Assembly (NCBI GenBank): GCA_036971475.1
Contig: JBAIZL010000425.1
Span: 3,128,501 to 3,192,500, forward strand
DNA length: 64,000 bases
DNA from: Prosapia bicincta
Lineage: Eukaryota; Arthropoda; Insecta; Hemiptera; Cercopidae
Direction of reading: 5' to 3'
The notes under the pieces are model-generated. The model did no database searches. It was not told the DNA's origin and was given only the letters and a program-made list of their open reading frames with translations. Positions 34,801-47,965 of the stretch are shown here, in pieces (position 1 is the stretch's first letter; each line of letters opens with the position of its first letter). The translations under genes and the position numbers were made by a program.

Positions 34801-37800
34801 TAATAAATACATTTAAATTGAATTAAATTTAGTCTTATATGAGAGACAAATTTTCACAAAAGGCGCAACGTATGCAGTATAATTATTTCGTCCCATTTGT
34901 CTTAAAATATGTTATAACATATGATTTCATAAAACAACTGAACTTATGTTATATGTTGTGTGGTCGAACAGCTGTTTTAACACATAGGTTATATTACTTT
35001 ATTCATATTAATTGTACTACTTAATAAAAAGTAAATAAAACAGAACTTTCTTTGTGGATCCAAGTAGGAATTGATTTTTAAAATTATTATTCATTTTTTT
35101 ACTTGCTTTAATTGTTAGTTAATTGTTTTATTTCGTACACACCAGCGTATTTTATATACATTAATGTCTGTTATGTGTGATTTTAAAAATCTTATATATC
35201 GTTCCATGTGTATGTATTGTCATATGCTCATACTAAGTCTTTTAATATGAAAAATTTGTTTAAGGATGTTTATATTATTAACATATGCGATTACCTAGAA
35301 ACAAATACTCACAAAAGACTTATTATAAATACAACCACACACACACGTCTTGTGTACTAAATTATCTTCTTAATGCATCAAAACGTAAAGTATTGAAATA
35401 TTTTTGGTACATTATTCATAATACTACGAATTTATTATTATATTGTAAAGAGCTGTTGAATATTTATTATAATAATAAAAATTAAATACATTAAATATGA
35501 CACAGTAAATTTTATTTTCTTCGTATAAACTTACAGTCTTGTTTTACATATTAGTTTACTGATATTTTGTTTTGAGTATCCGTCAAAAAGCTAAATTGGG
35601 CACAAAAACACAACGGGAAGAGTTAATTTAAAAATTATTTTAAACACGTATTAAATCTTTTAAACACGTATTAAATCTAAGTATTTAATTGACTTTAATC
35701 GTTTTAGCATAAGATAAGTTTTGGTTTCGCTAATAACTTAATTTTAGACACATGCTAATAAAAAGTACCAAATATATTGCCTAAAAAAGCTTCAAAAATA
35801 GAACTGAAAATCATTATTTTTAATACTATAACCTGATTAAACCTCAGTTTGTGCTTTCCTGTGATGTTGAAAATTAATTAGTGTTTGAGGCGCCACGGAC
35901 AAACTGCGAGTCAATAACTCCGCCTGATGTTCTCTTTCTGTTGTTCGGGAAGCAGGAAATTAATTACAACAGACGACGAAAATTGCATTAATATATTCCC
36001 ATATGTCCTCGGGCATATTGCCTTTTATCGCTTTCAAACCATTACACTTGCAATATTCCAACATTTTAATACAACGGTATTTTATTGCAGGTTTCGGTAC
36101 TGTGTGACATTTTACGTTGCAATAAATCTCTATAGTCGTAAAATGATATAGATTTTTTATAGCATTAAAAATAGTTTGAAACCTTGTTTATTCATTTCCA
36201 TTATGGATTTTTATAATAATAAAATATCCCAATAGCCAATGACTAATATAACTGGTAAATTTGGCATTTGTGAGTTTATGGTCTTTCAAAAATTTAACTT
36301 ATAAATAGAATAACGTTATACAGTGTTTTACATGTTAACCAATCCCTGATGAAGGCGTCATCATTGAGGAAACTAGCCTGTATACATAAATCAATGTTAG
36401 GGAGAATATAAGGGAGAATTTAGTAGAAATTACCTTTGTTGAATTGTTGTCATTGACTAAACTGTAATATAATAAATCTTCGCAGTCACTCAGGAATAAC
36501 AAAATGGCCACTTAGGAGTCACCAAGAGTTTTGACTAAATAGATTTTATTAAATATATTTAAAATGTGAGTTTTGACAAGTCAATAATTAGCTTAGTTAC
36601 AATCAATTATAAATCTCCACTTGAAACTGTAACAGTGTCTTACTCTATGATATCGGTAGTTCCGTTTATAATTTTTTATTTAACATGAACATAATGGGAT
36701 GATTTATTCAGATAAAATTAAGACTACAAAAACTGCAAAATAATTGAGATTTTAATATTTATTTTTATTGTTCTGAAATTCAAGTACTAAATAATACATT
36801 CTTCAAATTATTTTTTCCGGTCTCCCTCACGCAAACGCACGAGCTAATGGCGGTTATAAGGCCTATTAATGGAAGTAGAGTTTACATATACTTTATGGGA
36901 CAATGTCACCTCATACTGCCAAAAACAGGGAGCATTTAGACTCTAAGCTTATAATTTCCTTCTAATTACAAACTTGTATCTAGCTGACACTTCCGGCAAT
37001 ATGGTCGAATGAATGTATGACTTGAGTCTTTTAATAGCGAGAAATATAATCTGTATATTTATTTACTTATTAAGTTAGTGAAATTTATATATCCTTTATG
37101 TATCTGTCATACATAAAAAAGTGTGTATGTGTTTGTGTGAGTGAAATTTGAAGTGAACCCGCAGACCCCTTTCTGTCACTTGGGAGCTGAATTAATAAAG
37201 TAAAATGACATTAAACATTTGTGTAAATTTTTCTGCCTTTTCTAACATCAACAATTTTTCTTTGTTGACACGTTTTGTAATAATTCCACTCGCACATATT
37301 TAATACTACTCCGAATTATTATTCCAAACAAGTCAACAAAATAAAATATTTTAGTGTTAAGAAAAAGAGAAAAATGAACTAAAATAAATACAAATACGCC
37401 TAACATGAGTAAAGGTTAGTATACAAAGAACTTTAAAGTGAGACTTATTATAATATTTATGAACATATTTGTAGATTGCTATTTGTCTCTTTACAAATTA
37501 TTATTTATATTTATACTTATTTTATACATAGCAAATAAACATTATTTATATTTTATTCAAACATCTGTCGATAGGTTATGCATGGTTACGTAACATGAGA
37601 ATAAGGCGAAATGATTCGATACATTAGGTCAGAATATACAGATAAACAACTTACCTAGGTTCATTTATTTTAATTTTTAACACATGGAAACCTAATTTCT
37701 AGGTTTAAAATCACTTTACTCATCAAATTCTGTAACTAATAGACCGAAAATAAGCACTGAAGAATTTCTTATTGTTAAAGGTTTGTAAAGAATCAGAGGG

Positions 37801-37852
37801 CATTACAAGCGAATCGGAACCTTTCTCACCCACCTTCTTTTTTATCCTTTAG
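34801..37852. other. AT-rich DNA; short unassigned patches
   Basis: No gene recognised. ACACGTATTAAATCTTTTAA-type sequence is directly duplicated near 35638-35677. A CpG-containing patch at 35885-35960 is unassigned. CTGATGAAGGCG...GGAAAC at 36348-36375 is a possible but weak hammerhead-like motif. Confidence 0.35.
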
Positions 37853-38136
37853 TTCACAAGATTTACTTCTGTTAATCCGAAAAGCTCTAATAAAGTTAAC
37901 AAAACCTTTGTACAGGGCTTCATTGTATAAAAGAACACTTTATAAAGAAGAACGTGATAGACAACTGTTCTACAGGTCAAAAAAGAAGAAAACGTATCAC
38001 CATGTAGAAAAAATGTCAGTAAAAGATGATGAAGCAGAAGCGATAAAATGGATACAAGATCAGGAGACTTTGTCTTCTTTGTCTCCAAATTTATCTGGTA
38101 TCAAAACAAAATCAAATAGGAACTTGGTTTATCGCT
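37853..38136 (+). CDS. Candidate host exon of unknown gene
   Basis: A pyrimidine-rich tract (CTTTCTCACCCACCTTC, then TTTTTTATCCTTTAG) precedes position 37853 as a strong 3' splice site. A frame of about 94 codons is then open to a good donor, GCT|GTAAGA, at 38137 (an alternative is ATG|GTAAAA at 38148). The predicted peptide begins SQDLLLLIRKALIKLTKPLY, is rich in Lys/Arg/Glu and contains VKDDEAEAIKWIQDQETLSS. I do not recognise a domain and give no function. Composition is more protein-like than neighbouring chance frames. It is not a serpin segment. If real, it belongs to another gene or to a gene whose other exons lie outside the window. Confidence 0.4.
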
Positions 38137-38149
38137 GTAAGAAAATGGT

Positions 38150-41100
38150 AAAATTTTATTTGTGAAATATTATAAATTGTACAGGATTATTTGTTTTTGT
38201 TCACATTTTGAAATAACTGCTTATAACTAATATTATGTAACTAATCTATTACTGTAGCTAACATGAGGTACATGCAAGATTTATTATTTTGTTCTAATAT
38301 ATTTTCGTTTTTTTCAAAGCAATGTATCTTCATGTATGTAATTAATATACAAAACTTACTGAGGCAAAACGTTTTGGATTGAGTAAATTGGCAGTATTAT
38401 GGTTATTGCTCCGCTCTCATTTTACGTTGAGATACTCTACGTAGTGAAATTTGTGAAAACGTAATACTAAATTATAAAGACTGTACATTATAAAGTAAAA
38501 TAATAAAGTTGTACATAAAATATTTAAGAGATTAAACGTAGCATACATATATTTTTACAGTTTTCACTGTTAAAACGATTTTAAAACGTTTTAAATCTAT
38601 TCTTTTAAAATTATTATCAATTGAATCACATGTCTTGTAAAGTATAATAGGTTTTACTAATGGTTAAAACATATAAAAAAAACTACAGCGTACTTGGAAA
38701 AACATTTGTTCAAAATCCTTTAAAATATTATTATTTGTGTTAAATACCGTATAATAGGTCTTTCTCTATCAAGTAATTATTGAATTACTTACAGCTTACT
38801 GAAGCTGCAGAAGGTTAAGAAGTTAAGAAACAATTTAAATTAGGGCCCCCCAGTATAAATGAAGTTATCCCCAAGCTACCACAACTAAAGTCAAGATTAT
38901 GTATAAAAAGGAAATGTAGGACTCAAGAGCAAAATACTTACTCAACTTTTTAATAATAAAAGCCGAAACCAGAAAACAGTGAAAAGCAGGCCTTACGTCG
39001 CAAAGCTACACATACGCCCCTTATCAAAAATAAGACGTCACACTAGGTGTATAGAATTTCTTGAAAAAGAATTCATAATCCGTTAGAAATGGATTTCTAT
39101 GAATATAGGCAATACAAACAAAGTATCTACTGTAGATGTATACAGGAAACTTCAAAACCTCTATCGGTAGTTTTAAAATTTAATTATCAGCATGAGAGAA
39201 AACTATGAGAAATAAAACCAGAAACCTACATAGGGCTTTAAAAGGAAGTCCTACAAAATTGGATTTAAAACTCTGATAAAGTCCTACAATTCTTTCGTTC
39301 TGAGTTTCAGACTAAAGAGAAAAGGAAAAATATTTGTAGGCAGAAAATGTAAAAATCATTGGTAAACAAATTTTAAATTTTTTATAAAATGGGGAATCTA
39401 ATAAACCTTCCATAGCGCGCATACTGGAGGTTACCTCTATATCAATGAATGTTTCCTTATTCAATAAAAAAGAGTACAATCGGTAAGCTGATGCTTGGCG
39501 TACTCCAGGATCTCTTCCTAGAAATTCACCAATAGTCTATTTTGTCCCTTTACTTCTCAGTTTACCAGCAAGTTTCCTAACAGACTGGATGTAGCTTCCT
39601 GGCGCGCCGGATGAAGTAATGTTTATGTAAAAGCAGATTATATTTCCGCCAAATCATAATACTGAATTATGCTATCTGCGGCTTGGTTTGGGTTGTGTTA
39701 TGAGACTATAATCGTGCTCTATATTGGTGTACATTTTATGACATTACTTTTGGTAGATGTGTTTCAATTTTTTATATTATAATTATATCAATCTACGGAG
39801 GGTTGAATTTTTCTTACGTCTTAACAACATTTTTTTAAAAATTATTTGTCAAAACAGATGAAAATAGATTTTCAGTAAAATTCATGCATCCAATAATAAG
39901 GTTTTCTTAATTTAAATGTTCTGTTCTAGAGATAAATATAAGAGAACAATGAAGGAAGTGTCTCTCGATTGTACTGGTCAGCGAGCCACCAAATGGCTCA
40001 ACAGCCGAGGGTGGGTGTTGGCTAGTAAGTAAGTAAGTTGTTTTAAACATGATTATGCTCATACGTGTCAAGACTAACATATCAAGAAGAAGAAATTTCA
40101 TATCATATCTAAATTACAATACGTATGTTAATGTCATATTATATTTAGTACAACTTTATTTACAAAGTTTATTGTTACAACAATATTTTTTCTCTAATAA
40201 TAATATATTTTGTTTTTTTTTAAAATTCTTTTTATTGATTTTTAGTAGCTCACGTTTAGATAGAATCAACAAATATATATATTTTTAATATCTGTATTAA
40301 ATCAAGTATGTTTAATACTTCAGTTTAATACATTTAAAGTATTCAACTTCAGTTAAATCAGTTTAATACATTGTTAAAGTAATAAGTCATGTAAAATAGT
40401 ACATTTATTGTGTTATTCAATAATCTGGAAGTAGCTTCTATATGCGCCTAATGGGTCTTTCAAAATTAATGGGCATTCTGGTAGATTAAGCAGCTTTGTC
40501 TACCACAATAAATAAATATTAAACTTACAATAGGTGTATATGACATACAAAATTTTATACGTCTAAACAGTTTTATAAGTGATGGTTTACGTTTTCTTTT
40601 ACAAAAGGCGACAAAGACGTCTGGGTTCTTGTTGTTGCTGTCAAGAGATAGAAAACTATTTGAACCCATCGATCAACGTCGAACTCAGTGTTGTTGCCTC
40701 TGACATTTTATCAATTCTTCGCAAGTTTTTATTCGAAAAACTGTCAAACTTGAGAAACTATCACGGCTCTTTAGTATAACAATGAAATTATGGCAGAAAA
40801 TAACATTGTTATTATTAGAATAACAATAAAGTATACTATCCTGATAGACATAAAAATTAAAGATATGACTAATAAGATATATAACATAAACCTAAATCTG
40901 GAATATAGTACAACTTTTCTTTTTTGAACAAAGAAATAAGTTTTATCCAAATTACATTGGAATACCTCTCCTGAAACTGCCGTCCTTATTTAAAATCAGA
41001 GTCAATGCTACTACTGTCGACGCAGAAATTATGGACCCCTGAGTAAAGGCATGTTCTACACATTGGTAAGCATATGGTTCTACAATGAGAGTAAGCATAT

Positions 41101-42299
41101 AGCATAAGCTTAAATAAGAAACAATTGACAGACACTTTATTACGTTTTGTATTCATAAAAATACTGATTTAGAAATTATCTTTTTTTACACTGTTTCATG
41201 TTATAGTGAAATTGGTTATATTTACAACTCAAAACTTTATAACGATACCTCTGGTGAAACAATATGTTTTTATATACTTTTAACAAGAAAAATACAAGTA
41301 CGAGAACGTCGTAAATAAAGTGTAAACATGTTCTACTTTGGTATTCTCATTAAACGTGTTCGCTTTGTTGCACAGCCACGAACCGTCATCCCTGTTAAAT
41401 CCTGCTGACGTCACCAAATTGACCCTCTAATAACGGCGCACTGTTTGACAAGATCGTGCTGACAATAATGTACAGTGCCACAGACATGTTTAATACCGTT
41501 TACCTGGCATTCCGTGTGGGGTTCAAACCACGGCTACTTAACAAGAAGGTTAATAAATGCTTTGAATTAGGCTATGCAATAGGTAAAAGTGACAGGTCGA
41601 AAACATTTACAGAGTATTAAATTTACAACGACGTACAAAAATACAGGTCTCAATTTCATATATGTATATATTTTTTCATATACATTAAAAAATCTAAGAA
41701 ATAAAAATATATTTGCTTTTGTTTATACTTTTTTAAATATCAATTTGTACTAATTCTAAGAATTTTTAATAAATTTTACACTTTCAATATAAGTTTATTA
41801 TAGGTGTTTTTTTTTTTTTAATAAGATACATTACAGTATTTATAAAATGAATCCTTCTAAATCTCTACTTCAATAAAATATAACAATTTTATTATCATAC
41901 GTGTTTGTGTGTATGCGAGTGTGTTATAAAACCAGTGAATTATTATTAAACTTGAAAAACAATTAGTGTTGATGAGTATTTAATTTTCAAAACGAAAATT
42001 TATTTAATTAAATACATTGTAGGTAATTATATCAATTTCATGTAACACTAATATTAGAAACAGATACATACCTGACGAAGTAAAGTTTTAAGAAAAAGAA
42101 AAGAAATAACATTTTAAATTGACTGGTCAAAAAAAAAAAACTGTAAAAAAGCAAAAGCACACATCTTACATTACGTACACGACTTTAACGAATTAAAAAA
42201 TATCCAATAATGCAAGGTTTTTTTATAATACTGAGAACCATATTACGGCTATATCTCTAGTACAGTAAAATAGGAATAGCTGAGAGGTAGTTTTGTTTA
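38150..42299. other. Mostly AT-rich DNA without recognised gene
   Basis: Less AT-rich patches at 38840-39080, 39400-39660 and 39950-40030 are unassigned; the last ends in a short (AAGT)n run. 41340-41560 is GC-richer and contains a perfect TGACGTCA at 41407-41414 and a GGTTCAAACC box, but I could not fold it into a tRNA. No coding domain found. Confidence 0.4.
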
Positions 42300-42302
42300 T
42301 AC

Positions 42303-42338
42303 ATCTCTCTCTCTCCTTCTTTCTCTCTCTCTCTCTGT

Positions 42339-42397
<59 letters not shown>

Positions 42398-42430
42398 TAA
42401 ATAAATAAATAAATAAATATATATATATAT
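42303..42430. repeat. (CT)n/(TA)n/(AAAT)n compound microsatellite
   Basis: A CT-rich run, then (TA)n from about 42340, then (AAAT)n near 42398-42417 and a short TA tract. Confidence 0.95.
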
Positions 42431-42611
42431 AACCCAAATAAAAGTTTAAATGAAATAAAAGTATAAGTTTAAACGTTTCTAATAAATGTTTCCTAACCAA
42501 AGATATCAGGTTGACAAATGATTTGGACTACGTTTTAGTATAGTTGCTTTCCCTAGGCCACAGTAGGTGGATACCATTTCAAGTATCAAATGCTTAACTT
42601 GCTCTTTTTAA

Positions 42612-43375
42612 TTGATTCTATTAGCCCATATTCTCGTGATATAAATCTTGTACAAACGTCAATAAGATACGTTTTTATGCATTCAATCAAGTTCAAATAC
42701 ATTTTGTTTAACATATAGTGGATGACAATTGATAATAATACCGTTTTAAAAATATTTATTCAATAATTAAATTATAAAAATGTGGTGGTCTAGGTCGGAT
42801 TCGAACTGAGAATTTTCATATTAAAAGTCAGAAGTTCATGACTCTGAGCCAAAAAATTCTTATAGCTAAAAGTCTGTTTCTCAAAGAATTATATGAATTG
42901 TTCTTTTGCTCCCATTTGGTTCTCGTTAAAACCTTCATTGTATAATCTTAAATTGTTGCCATGGTTACCACACAATGTCGTAAATGCTCAAGCATTAAAA
43001 ATGAATGAAAAGAAAAATGTAAACAAACAAACTTGATTAATGGTATCGAACCTTGCTTCCCAAACGGACAATGCGAAAGGAAAGCGAAGAGAAACTACAA
43101 CACAATGCATGCAGCGAGAAAAAAGAAAGCGTACAAATAGTAACAATTAAAAATGAAAGTTCAACACCATGCATAGAATGGAAAATTGTAAAGAAATTCG
43201 CTTTCTATTTTGCCACTTGATATTCTGACATGTTTGTACATATTTACATACTTTTATTTATAAAATAAAAATAATATAAAATAAAATTGTTTTTGTGACT
43301 TAAGTAGGATGTGACTTTAAGTAGGATGTGACTTTAAGTAGAATCAGGGACTTAGTAGGAATTGACCTTAGAAAA
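42612..43375 (+). repeat. Trl repeat, near full-length copy
   Basis: Collinear with 8575-9292. The 5' unit is diverged (ATATTCTCGTGATATAAAT); the body contains the best-preserved tRNA-like segment (minus strand, 42797-42851), TTGTTGCCATGGTTACCACA and GGTATCGAACCTTGCTTCC. Near the 3' end GTAGGATGTGACTTTAA is tandemly repeated about three times (43270-43345), a local expansion not seen in the other copies. Confidence 0.82.
42797..42851 (-). promoter_or_regulatory. tRNA-like internal promoter (A and B boxes) in Trl
   Basis: On the minus strand TGGCTCAGAGT (42841-42851) is an A-box-like element, and AGTTCGAATCC (42797-42807) matches the B-box consensus apart from its first base, at tRNA-like spacing. 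Equivalent segments occur in the copies at 8575 and 13925. This suggests a tRNA-derived RNA polymerase III promoter, as in SINEs. Transcription is inferred, not shown. Confidence 0.5.
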
Positions 43376-44727
43376 TATGTTTTTATTGTTTGTCGTGGCA
43401 TGACTCCCATCAGATGAATAGCAATCACAAGTTTTTAATGATAAAACCACCTATTGAAGCAGGTTCTTTCTATCTTTAATGCAAATATTCCTACAACTTA
43501 GAGCTCGGTTTTAGATACAAATCTTTTAATGTATTTCTGGATACTGGATACTGCTATACTGAAGTAAACGTCTATCTGTTATAATCGCAACTAATTTCGG
43601 CTTGTAAACTAGTATTATATGAGTAAAAGCAACTTTAAACTTCAGGAAGATTTAATAATTAATCCTAGGATTTAAAATGAGTATACATTAACTTAAATGC
43701 TCAGGAATTAAAATGATTTAATAATCTAAATTACTTTGATAAAATATTTTTGGAACTAAGGTCAGTTTTCTATTACCAAATACCTTACTTGTCCACTTGT
43801 AAATTAAGTTTATTTAGACTTATACAAACTATATGAGGGCTTTTCACTGACATCTTTTCTACCGGAATGCGTTAGCGCAAACACCTCAAAACCTTGCTAA
43901 CTAAAATTAAGGTAAACCCCAGCAAGAGATGTTTGCCCCCACCACTGAGTGCTAGGAAGGTCACGTGCGTAACCCTTTCTCTAAGACACCTGCATAACCT
44001 TACTATCTGTGTACATTTATCCTTACTTTAGTGCAGTAGCCATAATATAAATAATTTAAACTAAAATTATTAATCTTGATTATAGGCGTTTGCAAAGTTT
44101 AACGATGCCCACAAAAAATCAACGATAGAATTATCCAGTGGTTTATCGTTTAGGCGAATCAAACATACATGGAGTTGATGGTAAATAAATAAACGTATTG
44201 ATAAAGAAGGTCAAATAAACTACAGCTGAACACCGCATGAAGCACTCATCTTTCATCTCAGACGCGGTAGAATTCATCCATCAATGTCTGTATCAATAAA
44301 GCGCCTCCAGCCACTCCGTTCTTCAACACTAATAGCATTGGGTAGGCGCGAATATAGGCCAAAAGGGTGTGTGAAGCCAAATAATAAACCCAGCATTCAG
44401 GAAGCTAAGTTCCCAAAATGGAGAGAAGTATTCGCCGCCTACCAACTGAAGGTTACTCAACCTAACGCACTTCCATAGAAGGTTTTGGGCAATAAAGGGA
44501 AATGTAATTCAAAATGTATTTGCTTAAGAAAACAATAATTTACTATTTTTCTGTAACAGCTATAATATATTTACAAGTAATGTTATTACAATAAAGAAGT
44601 AATATACATTTTTTTGAAGTCAATTCCAACTTGAGCCAACGAAGAAATATTTTATTGTAGGTTTTGTTAAATTTAGAATTACAACTAAAATAAATATGTA
44701 TATACATATGCAAGAATAACACTATTA
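43376..44727. other. Unassigned DNA with an open GC-richer patch
   Basis: 43850-44000 and 44210-44480 are less AT-rich. The latter is open for about 73 codons (ATG at 44284, stop at 44478) and starts after TCTTTCATCTCAG, a possible splice acceptor, but resembles no family I know. Confidence 0.3.
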
Positions 44728-45065
44728 GGTGTCAAAATTTGCAATTCCCATTCTTCTTTCTATGTATAGTGTTGGACTATTATTTTAGTTTGTTACTATT
44801 TATACTCTTTCTTTTTTCATCGTTTGCATTGTATTGTACTTTATTTTCGCTTTCCTTTCACAATTGTCCATTTGTGAATGAAGGTTCGATACCATTATTT
44901 CGGTTTGTTTATTTTATTTTTTCATTCATTTTTGTATAGAATTATTTATGATATTGTGTGGTAAACATGGCATCAATTCAAGGTTGTGCAATGGAAGTTT
45001 TGACGACAGTCAGATGGTGGCAAAAGAAAAATTCACATACATGTTTGAGAAGTTGATTCTCAAAT
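44728..45065 (-). repeat. Trl repeat, body fragment
   Basis: Minus-strand match to the Trl body from the CCCCATCTGAC-type block to the TTGTACATA-type tail. On the plus strand it shows AAGGTTCGATACCATTATTT and GATATTGTGTGGTAAACATGG, complements of the usual blocks. Confidence 0.75.
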
Positions 45066-46221
45066 CCTTTGTACTTCTCCTATCCTTTACGTAATGATTT
45101 TACTTCATTCATCAGCATGGTCTCAAATACGTCTTCTACTTAGTAACTTAAAGCTTCCTTGCAAATACTGCTCACCCTACAAGAAAGAGAATAAGCTGGT
45201 GTTCCATTTCGGTTTTATTTTAAATGCGACAGAAAACCATCCAGTACTTTGTACAGCGGGGAAATTGGATTTTCCTGAAAGTGGTGATCTATTTATAGTT
45301 CCCGGATTAATTGAGTTTGGTCCTTAAACGTTTCCCCCTCCCCAGCAACTTTCAAAAACTTCCAACTCTCCACTCTGGTGTAATTAGTAGTAAGTGTGTA
45401 TTACGAAATTTTAATTTAATAGAACTTCTAACTTATGGAATGTAATTTTTTATATTTACTTAAAACTTTAAATTTATTTCATATTTTTATTACTATATTT
45501 TGAAATATTTTTCTTCAATCTCTTTCACCAAATTAATTTCTCTCGTTTTCCAGCATTTTATGATCTTTAAATATTTTAGCAGTTATAATTAAAATAGTAC
45601 ATCAAACGATTTTATAGAATAAGAGATGAGGAGAATATTAATTTTAAAAATATTAAAACTTTATAATTTAGTATACGAATATCGGCTTTTTAGAATGTTA
45701 TATAAAATAGAAGTAAGCTATCTTAGTGCACATGAAGACTCAGGCTTTGAACTGGGAATTTACCTTTAAAGCTGGTATAATAAAGGGTGCAGTGATGCTT
45801 ATCTTAGATATACTTCAGATACCCAACTCTGTCCACGCATTGATTTCATTTCCCCCTACTTCAAACATATTTTTTTTAAAATTTTGTATATTTTCTTGTC
45901 CTACCGACTTCCATATACACTTGCTCAACCGTCAGCTTATAATTGAGTGCATACGCTTTACGGTACCGATTGTAAGCCTGGTTCAGGTACCTGATCATTA
46001 ATAAGTCACGACACGATCCCCTTATATTCCCTATGGAAATGCTCAATGTCCATATTTTTAGTGCTTTCAATTTTCCCATTCTTCATAAGCAATACTATAC
46101 ATATTAATTAATGATTTTCAAACTGCGATAAAATCCATCTTACTTACCAAATACGTTCAAAATTTTAATTCTGAACAAACTTTAGATTAATAATATACCT
46201 ATCTCTCCTTTTAAATCAATA
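45066..46221. other. Unassigned DNA
   Basis: 45090-45330 and 45870-46080 have moderately long open frames in one or both strands, but no recognisable domain, so I do not call genes. Confidence 0.3.
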
Positions 46222-46570
46222 TTTTTTTTTTTTTTTTTTTTTTTTTATCCAACGCCTGCCCTTGGTAACTCGACCATTTGGCGTGCAGACCAGTAGAGCT
46301 TGGAGAGTCAGGTTTTTGGGTCGCTATTGTATGCTTCGGCTGTGGGCAGGCAGGAAGGTGGTCTCCATCCATCTTTCCTGTTTGACACAAGGGGCACCGA
46401 TCCGTGTCCGCCAGCCCAATGCTATGAAGGTGCGCCTGAAGGTAGTCGTGTCCCGTGGTACGGAACAGCGCAACACTGATAGGTCGAGGCAGGTTTTTTG
46501 GAATGGGGTTGGTGCAAAGTTCTTGCCATCTCTTTCCAACAGCCTGGTTTTCTTGTGATGTTTTCAAGTA
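46222..46570 (-). pseudogene. 3' end of a non-LTR retrotransposon pol with poly(A) tail
   Basis: The minus-strand frame reads KRWQELCTNPIPKNLPRPIS, then FRTTGHDYLQAHLHSIGLAD and CPLCQTGKMDGDHLPACP. This is the conserved zinc-knuckle C-terminus of RNase H-bearing non-LTR elements (CPLC ... H ... C). It is followed directly by a poly(A) tract (poly(T) at 46222-46247 on the plus strand), so the 3' terminus is intact. The normal stop seems lost or shifted, since the frame runs into the A tract. The rest upstream is missing or too diverged near 46570-46830. The RNase H piece at 47758-47965 on the same strand may be the upstream part of the same element. Confidence 0.8.
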
Positions 46571-46827
46571 CGTCTTATGTTGGGATTTAAAACAGAATAG
46601 GATTATACGTAGGCGAAATCAACCAGAGAGAGTGGGGATTACGGGCTTCTGAGAGTATAGGAGGCTCACATCTTGCTGTAAGGGTGAGCCTTGTCGTTGT
46701 TAAACTTCCATTCCTCGCTCAGTCTTAATGTAGCTGTGGTACAGTGAGTTACTAGTGGTGTAGCTTGCTTCGTTCTACAGTTTCAGCTTTGCTTCCCTTC
46801 AACAGTCTTTTTCAAAACTCAGAATGT

Positions 46828-46864
46828 TTTTAAATTCCTTCTATTACCTCACACTCTCCTTATA

Positions 46865-46924
<60 letters not shown>

Positions 46925-47030
46925 TTTACAAATTTTCAATCGTTAATAAAATACGTTTTTATTCTTCCAATCAAGTTCAAATACATTTTTAAAACCTATA
47001 GTTGATGACAATTGATTTTAATAATTTTTA
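46828..47030 (+). repeat. Trl repeat 5' unit with (TA)n expansion
   Basis: CTTCTATTACCTCACACTCTCC, then a ~56-bp (TA)n (46866-46921) replacing the short TGATATATA of other copies, then TTTTCAATCGTTAATAAAATA, TTCCAATCAAGTTCAAATAC and GACAATTGATTTTAATAA. Confidence 0.75.
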
Positions 47031-47757
47031 TAACATCTAATAATAATAATAGAACATGGTAAGTTACTACAAACAAATGGTACCTGGTAGGTAACACAAA
47101 TTCTCTCCCAATAATACAAAAGATAAAATGTTCTATTTTTATTAATAATAGAGAACCTTCAAATTATCTAGTTAAATAAATTTTAATTTGTATGTAAAAA
47201 TGTAATTATTTACATAAGTTAAAATTATTTTTATGAAGAAATACTTGAAAATATATACATACAGGAACAAAAGCAACTATCTACGTACGAGTATAGGCCT
47301 GCAGTACTCGGCGAAAATGTGACGCGCAGCGTTTAAAAACTTTTCACTTACCACTTTACTAGCAGCAAACCAAAGGTCCTACCAACATGAAATAAAAAGA
47401 ATAATAACATCTAACTAATTATCTCAAACTTTTACGCTTACAAAATGTTTTTAACCAACAAATACGAAAATTGTCGCTCACTAACTTTTTTATGTTACTT
47501 AAAGTGAAACTCTTATTAAATCTAATTTTTTAACGTTCTTTCAAACAAAATATTACCTTCATGGTTTAATATTCTGAATGAGGGAATCATCGTGCTTATA
47601 CATGCCAAGTTTCAAAATTTAATTCCCACTTTAAGTGCTTTAAACCTTGATATAAGTGAAAGTTTTTATTAAGTTTTGTAAAATGCACGGCGCGGAATTG
47701 GAGAAATTACGATCTGACAACACCACATCCCTAACCTACCATAAACCCATTCCTAAT
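47031..47757. other. AT-rich DNA, nothing recognised
   Basis: No gene recognised; lies between two pieces of minus-strand non-LTR sequence. Confidence 0.35.
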
Positions 47758-47965
47758 CTACTTTAAATCAAAGTGTAGCTGCTGCGTGAATCCTGGTGCA
47801 AGCAGAGCCCAGTGATATTTTGATTTGTGGCTGTGGTAGGCGGCACCCACTCTTGGCGAGGTTGTCAGCTTTTTCGTTTCCTGTTGTGCCAACGTGGCTG
47901 GGAATCCACTGGAGCGCAATTCTGAAGCCTCTTGGCATAGTTGCATTTTTTCTCTGCAACTTCAC
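47758..47965 (-). pseudogene. non-LTR RNase H fragment
   Basis: The minus-strand frame contains IALQWIPSHVGTTGNEKADN followed by LAKSG, the C-terminal active-site block of retrotransposon RNase H (the last catalytic aspartate is in EKADNLAK). The N-terminal RNase H motifs are absent and the reading frame is short, so it is a relic. Confidence 0.75.

Noticed and set aside
36348..36375. CTGATGAAGGCG...GAGGAAAC as a hammerhead ribozyme
   Set aside because: The seven-base core fits, but no stem II pairing is evident, so it may be chance or fully decayed.
41340..41560. Possible tRNA gene (GGTTCAAACC box)
   Set aside because: No A box at proper spacing and no acceptor-stem pairing could be found.
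44284..44478. 64-codon ATG frame as a small gene
   Set aside because: No recognised domain, no conservation evidence and uncertain splice context; left as an unassigned patch.
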